DNA of 64,000 nt from Erpobdella octoculata. Taxonomy: Eukaryota; Annelida; Clitellata; Hirudinida; Erpobdellidae. Below the pieces are notes generated by a model, which was given only the letters and a program-made list of their open reading frames with translations, was not told where the DNA came from and made no database searches. Where the stretch lies: the NCBI GenBank assembly GCA_963978895.1, contig OZ022240.1, forward strand, positions 8,967,406 to 9,031,405, written 5' to 3'. This document shows positions 24,012-33,560 of this stretch, in pieces. Each line of letters opens with the position of its first letter. Within the stretch, counting starts at the first letter, position 1. Position numbers and translations under genes: made by a program.

Positions 24012-24738
24012 CCAAGAAACATGCTGAACGTAATTTATTCCAACATCAAAAGCATGTGCGCCGATTAATTCAGATGCATGGCCAAATTAAAGTTATAGTA
24101 ATGATTTTCAAAATAGAATTTCTTGCTTGAAACAGAAAAAAAATGTCGCTTGTTTGTTGTTGTTGTTGTTGTGTGGTAATAAAATTGCAGACGAGTGGAA
24201 ATAATACAAACTTGAAACAACAACTTTCTTTCAAACTTTTTCCCGCCATCAGATAGTTTGCTTTTAATTCACTGATATAAAAAAATCAATCGATTTAAAT
24301 TATCTGCCATTCCTATTTAAATAATTGTTAATTTAAGTAAAAACTTTAGTTTGGAATTTCATTGTCTAAAATTGTTCAATAGAATCAATTATTTTTGGTC
24401 ACGATTCGTTTACTTCAATTGCAACTTGGAGAGTGTAGTGTAGCGACTATGAAGGATTCTCATTGAAGTCATGATGAATGAAATTATATTCATTGGAAAA
24501 AATTAAATGAAAAATTTGAAATTAAATGAAAATATTGAAAAAAAAACAAAATGCACTTTCAATGGTCTTCAACAAATTATTTTTGACTTAGTGATATCTT
24601 TTGATCTTAAAAAATAAATTGTTAGTGTAAAACTTTTAAATGGTATAGCAAACACATTTTAACTTAATAATATGCAATCTAAAACTTTGATTTAAGGATT
24701 TTTTATTTCATTATGCTCCAACATGCATTTCCCTTCAG

Positions 24739-24791
24739 TTGAAAAGATTTGCAACATCGTTTTTGCTTTGGGAATTGAAATAGCTTCCCAG
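24739..24791 (+). CDS. Conserved internal exon of an unidentified gene (unit A)
   Basis: Flanked by tttcccttcag and gttcaa. It encodes EKICNIVFALGIEIASQ after two bases completing a previous codon, and ends in phase 0. The other frames contain stops. The unit B copy (40730-40782) differs by one base within the exon (Val to Ala) while flanks differ more, which suggests coding constraint or recent conversion. No family was recognised. It lies about 2 kb downstream of the SLC26 stop and would belong to a second, downstream gene. Confidence 0.5.
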
Positions 24792-25935
24792 GTTCAACTG
24801 GTGATTCAATTACATGTACATTTTATTATTCTAATATAATTAATTTTTTATGTAATTAATATAATTTAATTACTTCTATGGGTAGTTATTCTAATTTGCT
24901 TATTTATATATGTTAATATTCTAATTTATTTATTCATATATGTAATTATTCTAATTTACTTTGGTTATTGCGTAACCAAATTCAAATTAAGTTAACATAA
25001 TATGTTTAAAGAAGGTTTGAAGCAGCTTTTACCATATATATGTTAGATTTTATGGGCAAACAAGTGAAATAAAAAATAATTTTTTTAAATGCTTTTATTT
25101 GCCTCTTTATCTGAGTCAACGAACTAAAATTTTTAAATCTAAAACAACAGTTACGCTCAATCTTGTTTATTTTTTTATTTAATTTTTGTTTATTACAACA
25201 ACACTAACTTTCATATAAATTCGATTTTGATTAATTTTAATTGATTTAAGGTAGGCAGTCGCACAGTTAAAAAACGCATGAAGACGTACAAGTTTGAGTT
25301 GAGTCGTTTATATCTCGATAATTCAGGCGTCTATATAGTCTTTGGTTACATCAGGAGACTTGTAAAAAATGCGGGCATTCAACGAGTCCAATGAATACAC
25401 TTGGCCACGCCTACTTAAAACTATATTAGATCATCACAGACAAACAAACCAATGAATACACTTGACCTAGATTTGATCACGACAGACAAACAAACAGAGA
25501 GACGAGTGAAGTTAAATAAAAGCATTTAAACAAAATTAAGAATGCGACGAAGAAAAAAAAGAAGCGAGAAAGCAAGCGTGAGAACGACCTGAAAAGCGAG
25601 CGGGATTGAGATAGCGAGTGGGAACAGGAGCGAAAATATGAGAGCGAGTGGGAAAGGGAAAGCAACTGGGAACAGGAGCGGGAACTGGAAAACGACCGAG
25701 AGCAGGAACGGGAAAACGACTGAGAAATTGAGCGAGAACGGGAGAAGAAACGGGAGAGCAAAAAAGAACAGGAGAGTGAGGGGAGACCAAGGGAAGATGG
25801 AAACGGGAGCGAGAGAAAGAAAAACGATAGGAAAAAGAACTTATTACATATCCCAAGCACATGTTAGAAAAACATGTTCCGTACACTGATTTATGTGTAA
25901 GCTCTGAATTAGAAGGACGGCAGGTCGATAACTAT
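24792..25935. other. Intergenic/intronic DNA with a purine-rich tract
   Basis: 25540-25830 is a GA-rich tract of degenerate gagcgggaacgag-type repeats. It opens frames on both strands but is low complexity. The same kind of tract forms the interior of the Helitron-like element at 26287-27108. Upstream, acagacaaacaaacagagag at 25489 resembles the tail of repeat family R1. No gene. Confidence 0.5.
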
Positions 25936-26211
25936 TTTTATTTATTTTATGCATAAAATTAGTGTTTTATTTGTAATAACTATTTTTTTATTTTATAACT
26001 TATTTCGATATTAAATAATTTATTTTTGATAAAATACAATAATTTATGTTAAACATTTTAGAATGAGTATTTAAAATATTTGAAAAATATATTCCAAACC
26101 ATATTTCCAACAGACGTATGGAAGAATTTGTCCACTTTTGAGTTTCTTGAAGCAAAATCCCTGATAACGTTCCCTTTTTTTAGGCCGTTCAGTCGTGGGC
26201 AAAATATCTTC
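25936..26211 (+). repeat. First copy of a local tandem duplication in unit A
   Basis: About 276 bp, repeated at 26228-27330 once the 822-bp Helitron is removed, and present once in unit B (41040-41340). It contains a frame matching the terminal-type exon (VWKNLSTFEFLEAKSLITFP). The position equivalent to the Helitron target reads aactta|tttcgat (26002/26003), so this copy is a second empty site. Confidence 0.75.
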
Positions 26212-26286
26212 TATATCCATTTCTATTAATTATTTTATTCATAAAAAGTCGTTTTTATTTTTAATAATCTTTTATTTTATAACTTA

Positions 26287-27108
26287 CTAACGGGGTGCCC
26301 GGTGTTGCCCGGATTTTTAGAGGGTTTCTAATGTTTGTCTCTCTCGATCTCTTTTCCTTCCCCGCTTGCTCTTCCGCTCTCGGTCGCTTTCCCGCTGCGG
26401 GTTGCTTTCCTGACCCCGGTCGCTTTCCCGTTCCCGGCCGTTTTCTCGCTCTCGTTCGCTTTCCCGGTTCCGGATGCTTTCCTGACCCCGGTCGCTTTCC
26501 CGCTCCCAGCCGTTTTTTCACTCTCGTTCGCTTTCCCGCTCCCGTTCGCTTTCCCGTTCGCTTTCCCGCTCCCGTTCGCTTTCCCGCTCCCGGCCGTTTT
26601 CTCGCTTTCGTTCGCTTTCCCGCTCCCGTTCGCTTTCCCGCTCCCGTTCGTTTTCCCGCTCCCGTTCGCTTTCCCGCTCCCGTTCGCTTTCCCGCTCCCG
26701 GTCGCTTTCCCGATCGCTTTCCCACTCCCGGTCGCTTTCCCGCTCCCGGCCGTTTTCTCGCTCTCGTTCGCTTTCCCGCTCCCGTTCGCTTTCCCGCTCC
26801 CGGTCGCTTTCCCGATTCCGGATGCTTTCCCGCTCTTGGTCGCATTACTTTTCCCGCTCGCGTTTTTGCTCTCAGTTGCTTTTTTGTTCCCTCTTGCTTT
26901 CCCGTTCTCACTCATTTTTTAATTTCCGTTTCCGCTCGCTCTCCCACTCCGCTCCGCTCATTTTGTGTCCGATTTCAATTTTTTTGCTATAATTGTCTCC
27001 CATTGCCTCTCAAGCTTGTGTGAAACTTTCATTACGATCGGATGAATGGTGTAGCAAAACATAAAGTATTTACACACACCTAATCTAATTTTTATATATA
27101 TATATAGA
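26287..27108 (-). mobile_element. Complete non-autonomous Helitron (family H1), 822 bp
   Basis: On the minus strand the element begins TCTATATATATATATAAA and ends in a GC hairpin (ccgggcaacaccggg), then caccccgTTAG. It lies between A 26286 and T 27109 without target-site duplication. Unit B at 41098/41099 (atagctta|ttttgatatt) and the tandem copy at 26002/26003 show the uninterrupted site. The 5' TC, the 3' hairpin and the A|T insertion are Helitron hallmarks; the terminal CTAG has mutated to TTAG. The body (about 26340-26920) is a pyrimidine/purine minisatellite of 12-18-bp units such as cgctttcccgctcccgttcg. There is no transposase. The long Arg/Gly/Lys and Phe/Pro frames it opens are artefacts. 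Confidence 0.9.
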
Positions 27109-27217
27109 TTTTGATAATTTAATAATTTGTTTTGGAAAAATACAATAATTTATGTTAAACATTTTAGAATGATTAGTTAAAAAATTTGAAAAAAAATCCA
27201 AACCATATTTCCAACAG

Positions 27218-27361
27218 ATGTATGGAAGAAATTTTCCACTTTTGAGTTTCTTGAAGCAAAATCCTTGATAATAACTTCCCCTCTTTTCACGCTGTTCAGT
27301 CGCGGGAAAAATATCGGTTTTTAAGCGATTCTCAGCGACCAACTATTAAAAGATTTGTAAT
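27218..27361 (+). pseudogene. Terminal-type exon with a premature stop (unit A)
   Basis: After atttccaacag the frame reads VWKKFSTFEFLEAKSLIITS, then a stop where unit B has CAA (Gln). The remainder (AILS.QLLKDL, then stop) is still recognisable to 27361. Unit B keeps the frame open (41201-41340), so unit A is the degenerate copy. Confidence 0.5.
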
Positions 27362-27791
27362 TAAACATTTGACCAAGATTTTGTCAACAATTGTTTTTGT
27401 CTGTGCGCAGAATAAATTAACAAACAAGCAGTTGGAAATTGATTAACGTTTGTATTTGTCTGAGACAATTTAGACAAACTAAGCAGTCGGATAACACAAA
27501 CTTTTTTTTATGTCACATCTGCCTTATACCACATGCACTTAAATAACGGCAAATTTCAAAATGTTGAGAACTTGGAGAAAACTTATTTTAGAATCTAAAT
27601 GGTTGCTATTTCAGTAAAACAGATTTTTTTTCATTTTAGATTATTTATAACATTTTTAAAAGTTTTAAAAAACATTACCTACTCTAATTTAATTTTATAT
27701 CATTAACAACTGTCAACTGCCTTCATAGTTAGTGGCTCTGAAGTTTTGTCTGAAATATAGAGCCAGTTTAAATAAACTTTTTGTAATTTAG

Positions 27792-27853
27792 CAATTTTAC
27801 ATAACGCGGCCTCCGTGGTGGACAGCAGTCAGCAGTTGGTCAAATTAGTGCAC
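27792..27853 (+). CDS. Possible exon of an unidentified gene
   Basis: Between ttttgtaatttag and gtaggc, 62 nt encode ILHNAASVVDSSQQLVKLVH after two leading bases, ending in phase 0. The phase and strand match the pair of exons at 30709-31086, so all three could belong to one gene. The HNAASVVDSSQQLVKL segment looks like an amphipathic helix. No family was recognised and no equivalent was found in unit B. Confidence 0.45.
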
Positions 27854-27861
27854 GTAGGCGT

Positions 27862-28290
27862 GTAATGCAAACTTGCTAACATACATACATACATACAAAT
27901 ATACATACAGACATATAAAATTATGTATGTTGATTAATACTTAATTAATTAATTTATTTGTTGAGTTAGCTATTAGTAATGTTTGAAATGCGGATAATCA
28001 TGGTTTTAATTAATATAAATAAACAAGTCTAAAAGCGACGCAATGAAAACTCGGACTCGACGATAATAAAACAGTTCAATAATACAATGGCGAAGCGTCC
28101 ATAGATAACAAAACAAAGATACATATAACATAATAGAAAATAATGACATATTAAAATTTTGACACATATAAGTGACCTCAACACTCCTTAAACTCAAAAT
28201 ATTTACAACGACTAGCTTCTCAATGTTGGATTTGGAAGTTTGCCTTAAATACCAGGAGTTCCAGTGAATTCTATCGAGATTCTTTGACAA
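27862..28290. other. AT-rich DNA with acatacata run
   Basis: A short tacatacatacata run at 27880-27915. A minus-strand frame at 28006-28290 is not convincingly coding. Confidence 0.35.
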
Positions 28291-28292
28291 AT

Positions 28293-29222
28293 GATTTCAG
28301 ATGAGAATATTATCGAACAGATTTACGGTAGTGATTTGAGAAACATGCCTGTTGAAGAACTTTCAAAATGTGCGATTCTCTAGCTCCAACAAACAAGGAA
28401 ACATTAGAAATGAACAGAAAAGTAATCGCTCAGATGCCAGGTGATTTTCATCTTTATTATAGTGCCGATAAATTAATTTCCGAAGACGCAGTCGATGAAC
28501 TGAACTATCCTTCGAAATTTCTGCACAATCTAACACCATCAGGAATGCCTCCACATATCTTGGCTTTGAAGTGTGGAGCAATAATTATGCTTCTACACAA
28601 TCTCAACCCCAAAAAAAGACTCTGCAATGGAACTCGCCTGATCGTTGGTTCATTGCAGCATAATTTCATCACTGCTGAAATTGTTTCGGAATGTAATGGC
28701 GGTGACACAGTGTTTATTCCCAGAATTGATATAGCTCCCAGTGACGTCAATCTTCCAGTTATACTTAAGCGTCGTAAATTTCCCATCATTCCTGCTTACG
28801 CGATGACAATAAACAAATCACAAGGTCAGACCTTTGAATATTTTGGGATTTATTTAAATAACCCAGTGTCTTTTCATGGCCAGCTATATCTTGCCCTCTC
28901 AAGATCAACAAATCCCCAGTATTTGAAAACCTTCATTAAGGATTCACATATTCAGGGAAATCTTTTGAAGAATAAGACATTCACACAAAATATTGTCTAT
29001 AGCGAAATTTTTCAAAAACCTTAGGAAAATTTATTAAACAATTACAAAACATTTTCCAGATTTTTTTCTTCATTCAAATTGACTTCATTTATATCTAAAT
29101 TTTAATTGTAATGGTATAAATAAATAACAAAATATTTAATTAACTTATATTAATCTATAAAATATATCAAATGTTCATCGTATTGTTAAAACATCCGTCC
29201 TTGGGACGGGCAAAACCACTAG
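28293..29222 (+). mobile_element. Autonomous-Helitron remnant with intact 3' terminus
   Basis: The right end has the perfect hairpin CCGTCC-ttg-GGACGG (29195-29209), then nine bases and CTAG (29219-29222) followed by host T, which is the canonical Helitron 3' structure. Upstream is the C-terminal half of the Pif1-type helicase of a RepHel protein. The 5' end (TC) and the Rep domain are missing, so the element is 5'-truncated or buried in unrecognised sequence. The hairpin sequence differs from that of family H1, so this is a separate Helitron lineage. Confidence 0.85.
28368..29024 (+). pseudogene. Helitron Pif1-like helicase, C-terminal fragment
   Basis: 218 residues covering the last helicase motifs. 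LTPSGMPPHILALKCGAIIM, then LLHNLNPKKRLCNGTRLIVG, matches the P.h.L.LK.G..VMLLRNLn...GLCNGTRL block. Then come FPIIPAYAMTINKSQGQTFE (motif V-like) and GQLYLALSRSTNPQYLKTFI (motif VI). These are the standard end of Helitron helicases. Just upstream, another frame reads ENIIEQIYGSDLRNMPVEEL to a stop at 28381-28383. That is the preceding helicase segment displaced by a one-base frameshift near 28377. Helicase motifs I-III are absent. Confidence 0.93.
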
Positions 29223-29940
29223 TATTTCTTAATTAATTAATTAATTTATTTATTTATTTATTTATTCATTCATTCATTCATTCATTCATTCATTCATTCA
29301 TTCATTCATTCATTCATTCATTCATTCATTCATTCATTCATTCATTCATTCATTCATTCATTCATTCATTCATTCATTCATTCATTCATTCATTCATTCA
29401 TTCATTCATTCATTCATTCATTCATTCATTCATTCATTCATTCATTCATTCATTCATTCATTCATTCATTCATTCATTCATTCATTCATTCATTCATTCA
29501 TTCATTCATTCATTCATTCATTCATTCATTCATTCATTCATTCATTCATTCATTCATTCATTCATTCATTCATTCATTCATTCATTCATTCATTCATTCA
29601 TTCATTCATTCATTCATTCATTCATTCATTCATTCATTCATTCATTCATTCATTCATTCATTCATTCATTCATTCATTCATTCATTCATTCATTCATTCA
29701 TTCATTCATTCATTCATTCATTCATTCATTCATTCATTCATTCATTCATTCATTCATTCATTCATTCATTCATTCATTCATTCATTCATTCATTCATTCA
29801 TTCATTCATTCATTCATTCATTCATTCAGTCAGTCAGTCAGTCAGTCAGTCAGTCAGTCAGTCAGTCAGTCAGTCAGTCAGTCAGTCAGTCAGTCAGTCA
29901 GTCAGTCAGTCAGTCAGTCATTCATTTATTTATTTATTTG
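29223..29940. repeat. Compound tetranucleotide microsatellite (TTCA)n-(GTCA)n
   Basis: About 565 bp of ATTC (29264-29828), then about 95 bp of CAGT (29826-29920), with short attt runs at both borders. Unit B has an ATTT array of similar length at the same relative position (43660-44233), so the array has changed motif between copies. Confidence 0.97.
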
Positions 29941-29990
29941 TTTATTTATTTGTTCATATAAACACCTCGTTGATTTTCTTCTTAGTAGGA

Positions 29991-30098
29991 ATGGCAAAAC
30001 AGAGAGAGGCAAGCAGTACAAGGGCGAGACAGAAGTTGAGTGAAGACGCAGGCATGTTGTCAGTGTTTTTCTTTATGTGGATTGCGGAACTGAAATAA
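29991..30098 (+). CDS. 35-codon ORF conserved between duplication units (unit A)
   Basis: Reads MAKQREASSTRARQKLSEDA then GMLSVFFFMWIAELK and stop. The unit B copy (44271-44378) keeps the frame: residues 1-25 are identical, and the tail changes to LFLMLIAKLK. A tttcttcttag lies just before the ATG, so this may be an exon start rather than a separate gene. AATAAA overlaps the stop region. The first 87 bp are identical between units while flanks differ, a sign of constraint. No homology recognised. Confidence 0.4.
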   Translation: MAKQREASSTRARQKLSEDAGMLSVFFFMWIAELK

Positions 30099-30184
30099 AT
30101 GTGTCAACATTTTAATGTTTTCTATTCAATAATACACACATTTTATCAAACACAAGAAATAAAACAAAAATAATTTTGATTAAA

Positions 30185-30310
30185 AAATGCCTCAATGTTG
30201 TTGCAAGAATGTTGAAACGTTGTTTCAATGTTGCTGCAATGATGTTGAAGTGACGTTGCAGTGTTGTTGATGTAATGTTGCAGTTACGTTGCACTGATGT
30301 TGACAGTAAT
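30185..30310. repeat. Degenerate GTTGCA-type minisatellite (unit A)
   Basis: Repeats of the kind gttgcaatgttgttgaagtg with about 10-21 bp spacing. The unit B counterpart is at 44455-44590. Confidence 0.75.
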
Positions 30311-30708
30311 TTGATGAAAGAGCGAAAGTGCAAAATACTAAATAACTCTGAAAAAGTGCTGGCAAACGAATTTCTATTAGCAGACCAGTAATTGTTCCAC
30401 TGATATATGAAATTGGAAAAAATGAAAGCAAGTGCAGTATTTTTTTGCATGCAAAAAGTGTTACAACAAAATTAAGAAAAGGTTCTCAATCAAGCATGCC
30501 AATCTCCTGCAGTTTTGTTAAATTTATAGATGCGTCATGTACTAAATAAAACTGCAACAGTTTAACTTTTCGATTGTTCCGAACCGATGGTCTTCGAACA
30601 TTCTGAATCAATTGCTTTGATATTTTGACATAACAAAAAGGTTTTCAATATTATCATTACTTCATGTTTTATTTAAATCTGCCAATAGGGCGTTTTTTAT
30701 TTCTACAG

Positions 30709-31086
30709 GACAACATTTATTACCATGCCATATGTAACGTTACATGCTGTTTCGTAGACATGGCACTTAAAAACTTAAACCAACTCAAAAAGTAAGTGTC
30801 CGATAAATCTATTCTAAGCATTTTTAATCTTGCGGATATGTAAAATAATAATAACCTGATGAGATATATGAGTGGTCTTTTGTAAAATTATTGCAGCATT
30901 AAATGATAAATTTATTTTTTTAATTGCGAGCGATTTACTTTAGTTTATCAAAATAATCCTTTGCAGAAAATCATACTTGAAGAGGAGAACCAATGCATTA
31001 AAGAATACTTATTAAAGTTGAGGAAGTTCTGGCAGAGTTTTAATGAGAAAGAACAGATCAACTTCGACGACTACTCTGCACTGAAA
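30709..31086 (+). CDS. Two phase-compatible exons of an unidentified gene
   Basis: Exon 30709-30792 (ttctacag | gtaagt) encodes DNIYYHAICNVTCCFVDMAL plus KNLNPTQK. Exon 30967-31086 (ctttgcag | gtaaat) encodes KIILEEENQCIKEYLLKLRK, then FWQSFNEKEQINFDDYSALK. Both lengths are multiples of three, both are phase 0-0, and donor and acceptor sites are good, so this is probably real host coding sequence with a mostly helical product. It may continue from the exon at 27792-27853. No domain was recognised and no copy was found in unit B. The remaining exons are not visible; Penelope-like debris follows immediately. Confidence 0.55.
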
Positions 31087-31325
31087 GTAAATTTCATGCC
31101 ATTGTGATTCACAATCACATAGCTACAGCCCAGCTAAGTCAGCTTGTTTACATCGGGAAGGCTCAGAAATTCAACGGAGAAACAAAAATGGGTTCATCTC
31201 AACTTAGACAACCACTAGAAACATGAAAAACTCTATAGATGTTTTTAGCCCTCGCATTCCTTTGAGTCAACAAATGTGCAATTTTATTTAAGAGGCTGGT
31301 ATTCCCAATTCGGTTGCAAGGTACT

Positions 31326-31405
31326 ATATGTATATATATATATATAATATTTATATAATATATATATAATATATAATATATATATATATATTATACATAT
31401 ATAAA
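31326..31405. repeat. Degenerate (TA)n array
   Basis: tatatata and taatatata mixtures, about 80 bp, inserted within Penelope-like sequence. Confidence 0.85.
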
Positions 31406-31429
31406 TCTTTTAAAATTTTCGACCTCGTA

Positions 31430-31820
31430 ATTACAAACAATAGAACCGGAAAAAATGATATCCTACATACAACAAACCAGCCTGGTGTACCAATTTAAAT
31501 GTCCGTTGCCACATAGTAAGGTAGAAAAATATATTAGTCACACCAGAACTAAACTGTCTCGTAGGTTAACAATGCATCTGCAATCCGGCAGTATTCGACA
31601 GCATTTTGAAACAATACATCATCAAAAAACACACTTGTTAAGTTCTTGTTGCTAATTTTAATATTGTTGTTAAAGAATACGATCTTCTTCGATTTGAAAT
31701 AAAGGAAACTATCTATGTTCAGAAGCTCCGCACTTCAATTAATAAACAATTTGAAGAAAAAAATCTACAATTCGTAGATTATTTGGATTCAGTGAGGACA
31801 TTACTTCACGACAGAATATT
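31430..31820 (+). pseudogene. Penelope-like element GIY-YIG endonuclease remnant
   Basis: Two frames together give the PLE C-terminal endonuclease. 31443-31490 reads NNRTGKNDILHTTNQPGV-like sequence. Then 31470-31655 reads TSLVYQFKCPLPHSKVEKYI, SHTRTKLSRRLTMHLQSGSI and RQHFETIHHQ. This corresponds to the PLE pattern VYRF.C....C...YIG.T...L..Rl..H...GSI..H. After a frameshift at about 31650, KEYDLLRFEIKETIYVQKLR matches the closing helix that carries the conserved glutamate and IQ. The usual YIGHT is YISHT here. No reverse transcriptase domain precedes it, and a TA array interrupts the upstream part. It is a dead 3' fragment. Confidence 0.82.
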
Positions 31821-32482
31821 ATGACTAACTCCGACAATGTTGATATTTGTGGAATTTCCTAAGTGCTTTTTTCTCGATCTGCCCATAGGTGTGCTCAGCC
31901 TTGGTTAAAGCTCTTCTGCATGAGCAATCGCTTTTTCTGTTACATTGGGAAAACGATGTTAAATTACAGCACTAACTCTATAGTTGCCTGCATCTGCAGC
32001 AACGACTATTTCCAATGTGGGTTAGTTATGTGTCAACAGCATATCTGATTAAAACAACTATGGCGCGGCCCAGTTGCTGTAGTCAACCTTCTTTAGAGCT
32101 CTCTCCTGTTAACTGCTGTTTGTCAAGCAAACGGAATCTTTCTCTGTCGACAGAAGATCGGACGTGTTCCCTGCTTGACAACTAGCTATGCATCTACCCA
32201 GTTCTTTTTTGAAAACATAAAAAAACATTTGTCTAATTCACTCTACTTTTGCTCATATCTACAAAAAATAGCATTGAATGCTTCCTGAAGAAGTGGAAGC
32301 TGGTTCATCTACTCAATGCCTAACAGTTTTTCAACTTTGTTAGCCACATAGCTTTCTATTAATTACACCCAATTTTTGACAAAAAGCTATACTAAAATGC
32401 TCAAAAACGCATAAATAAAAAAATGCTAAAGTAAATATTACTTAAATTGAGTGAGAACGTAAATAAAGAACTCAAATGCTAC
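31821..32482. other. Intergenic DNA, no supported gene
   Basis: A plus-strand frame at 31863-32048 (61 residues, cysteine-rich: NRFFCYIGKTMLNYSTNSIV) is balanced in composition but has no splice support or recognised domain. Confidence 0.35.
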
Positions 32483-32549
32483 CTTTAAACGTGTGCTCTT
32501 CTTCAACACTAGCAGGAAATAAGAAATCTTCAAACTGAACGATGAAGTC
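32483..32549 (-). CDS. Conserved minus-strand exon of an unidentified gene (unit A)
   Basis: On the minus strand, acceptor tataatag and donor gtagca bound 67 nt. They encode DFIVQFEDFLFPASVEEEHT then FK plus one base. The unit B copy (53498-53564) has the same borders and an open frame with only a few replacements (EDF to EAS, H to Q, K to E). Conservation of both splice sites across the duplication supports a real exon or a transposon exon. No family recognised. Confidence 0.42.
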
Positions 32550-32752
32550 CTATTATATGCCACGCAACGTGTGCTAAACTCAGCTTTGTTTTTACAAGCC
32601 AGTCCCAAGGCTGGAATAAGGAGGAGGGGAATTTAAAAGAATCAAATTATGATACACGACAGTAAATACTTAGGTGTTTTCGCTTCTTCTTTGTTTCTCT
32701 CTAAAAAACGAGGTCGTGTTTGAACATATAAAATTATAATTTTATATATATA

Positions 32753-32984
32753 TTAGCTGACCCAGCAAACGTTGTTTTGCCTTAAAAATTATTATTTTTT
32801 TTTAATTGAAAGTTTAATGTACAGAATTATGACAATTTAAAAAAAAATCATTCTCGGAGAGCAATCGAGTATACAATGCCCGGGGTTTTTGAAAATTTTT
32901 CTATCGTTCTTTCTCTTGTTCCCGTTTCCTTCGCCGTTGTTCTCCCGTTCCCGTTTGCTCTCTCGTTCCCCCTTGCTCTCACAT
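32753..32984 (-). mobile_element. Helitron-like 3' end and purine tract (family H1-like)
   Basis: On the minus strand the element ends GGCAAAACAACGTTTGCTGG, then gtcagCTAA|T. GCAAA/TTTGC forms a hairpin, followed by a CTRR terminus (CTAA). Unit B at the equivalent place runs aaaattataatttaaaaata without this sequence. The interior has cctcgttcccgtttgctctc-type units and a cccggggtttttgaaaattt block, like the element at 26287. The 5' end lies at or near the border with the M1 MITE remnant. Confidence 0.65.
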
Positions 32985-33157
32985 GCGTTTGTTGGATTGG
33001 GTTGAAAAAACTGAAAAAATCTTGATTCAACAAAATTTTTTAACATTTGGCTGGGTTGAGTTGAAAAATTTAATTTTTCAGGTGTGCGGGCTGGGCTGGG
33101 CTGCAAAAATGGTGGGATGGGCTGGGTTGGGTCACCTAAAATGAACCCATTTCCAAA
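32985..33157. mobile_element. M1 MITE remnant (unit A)
   Basis: Contains gttggattgggttgaaaaaa, ggctgggttgagttgaaaaa and gggctgggttgggtcacc, matching the right two-thirds of the M1 MITE at 54154-55282, without the LINE that splits that copy. Its right end has decayed, but the gagcactt octamer that follows is the same target sequence as in unit B. Confidence 0.75.
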
Positions 33158-33299
33158 ATTGGAGCACTTTGATTACACTTAGTTTAGCATTTATAATTAT
33201 TATAATAAGCACTTGAAAATTACTATAATAAGATTTAAAAAAATCTGCCCTCAATATATTAAAAAGATCTTATAATTTTTAAAAAGTTTATTTTAAATT

Positions 33300-33560
33300 C
33301 CACACAAAATCAATTTAATTCAACAAAAATTCCTCATCTACTAACATAAATTCGACACAATTCATCATAAATTCGACACAATTCATCATAAATTCTACGC
33401 AGTTTACCACAATTCCTACACAATTCAAGAAAAATCCAAACAAATTCAACACAAATTCCATAAAATCAAACACAAATTCCATACAATATAACACAAATTC
33501 AATGTAATTTTGACAGAAATTCAATGGAAATTCAACAAGAATTTCAAACATTTTCAATGA
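33300..33560. repeat. Degenerate aattcaacacaa minisatellite (unit A)
   Basis: About 11-22-bp degenerate units of the form acacaaattc.acacaatt. The unit B counterpart is at 55420-55680. Each has drifted independently. Confidence 0.75.

Noticed and set aside
25477..25889. Arg/Ser-rich frames resembling SR proteins
   Set aside because: Produced by a GA-rich degenerate repeat; the RS-like composition appears in several frames at once.
26261..27023. Long frames (195-242 residues) on both strands, Lys/Arg/Gly-rich or Phe/Pro-rich
   Set aside because: All arise from the polypurine/polypyrimidine minisatellite inside a Helitron; every frame is low complexity and mirrors the repeat period.
30855..30890. 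ctgatgag as a hammerhead ribozyme
   Set aside because: No GAAA partner at suitable distance and no flanking stems.
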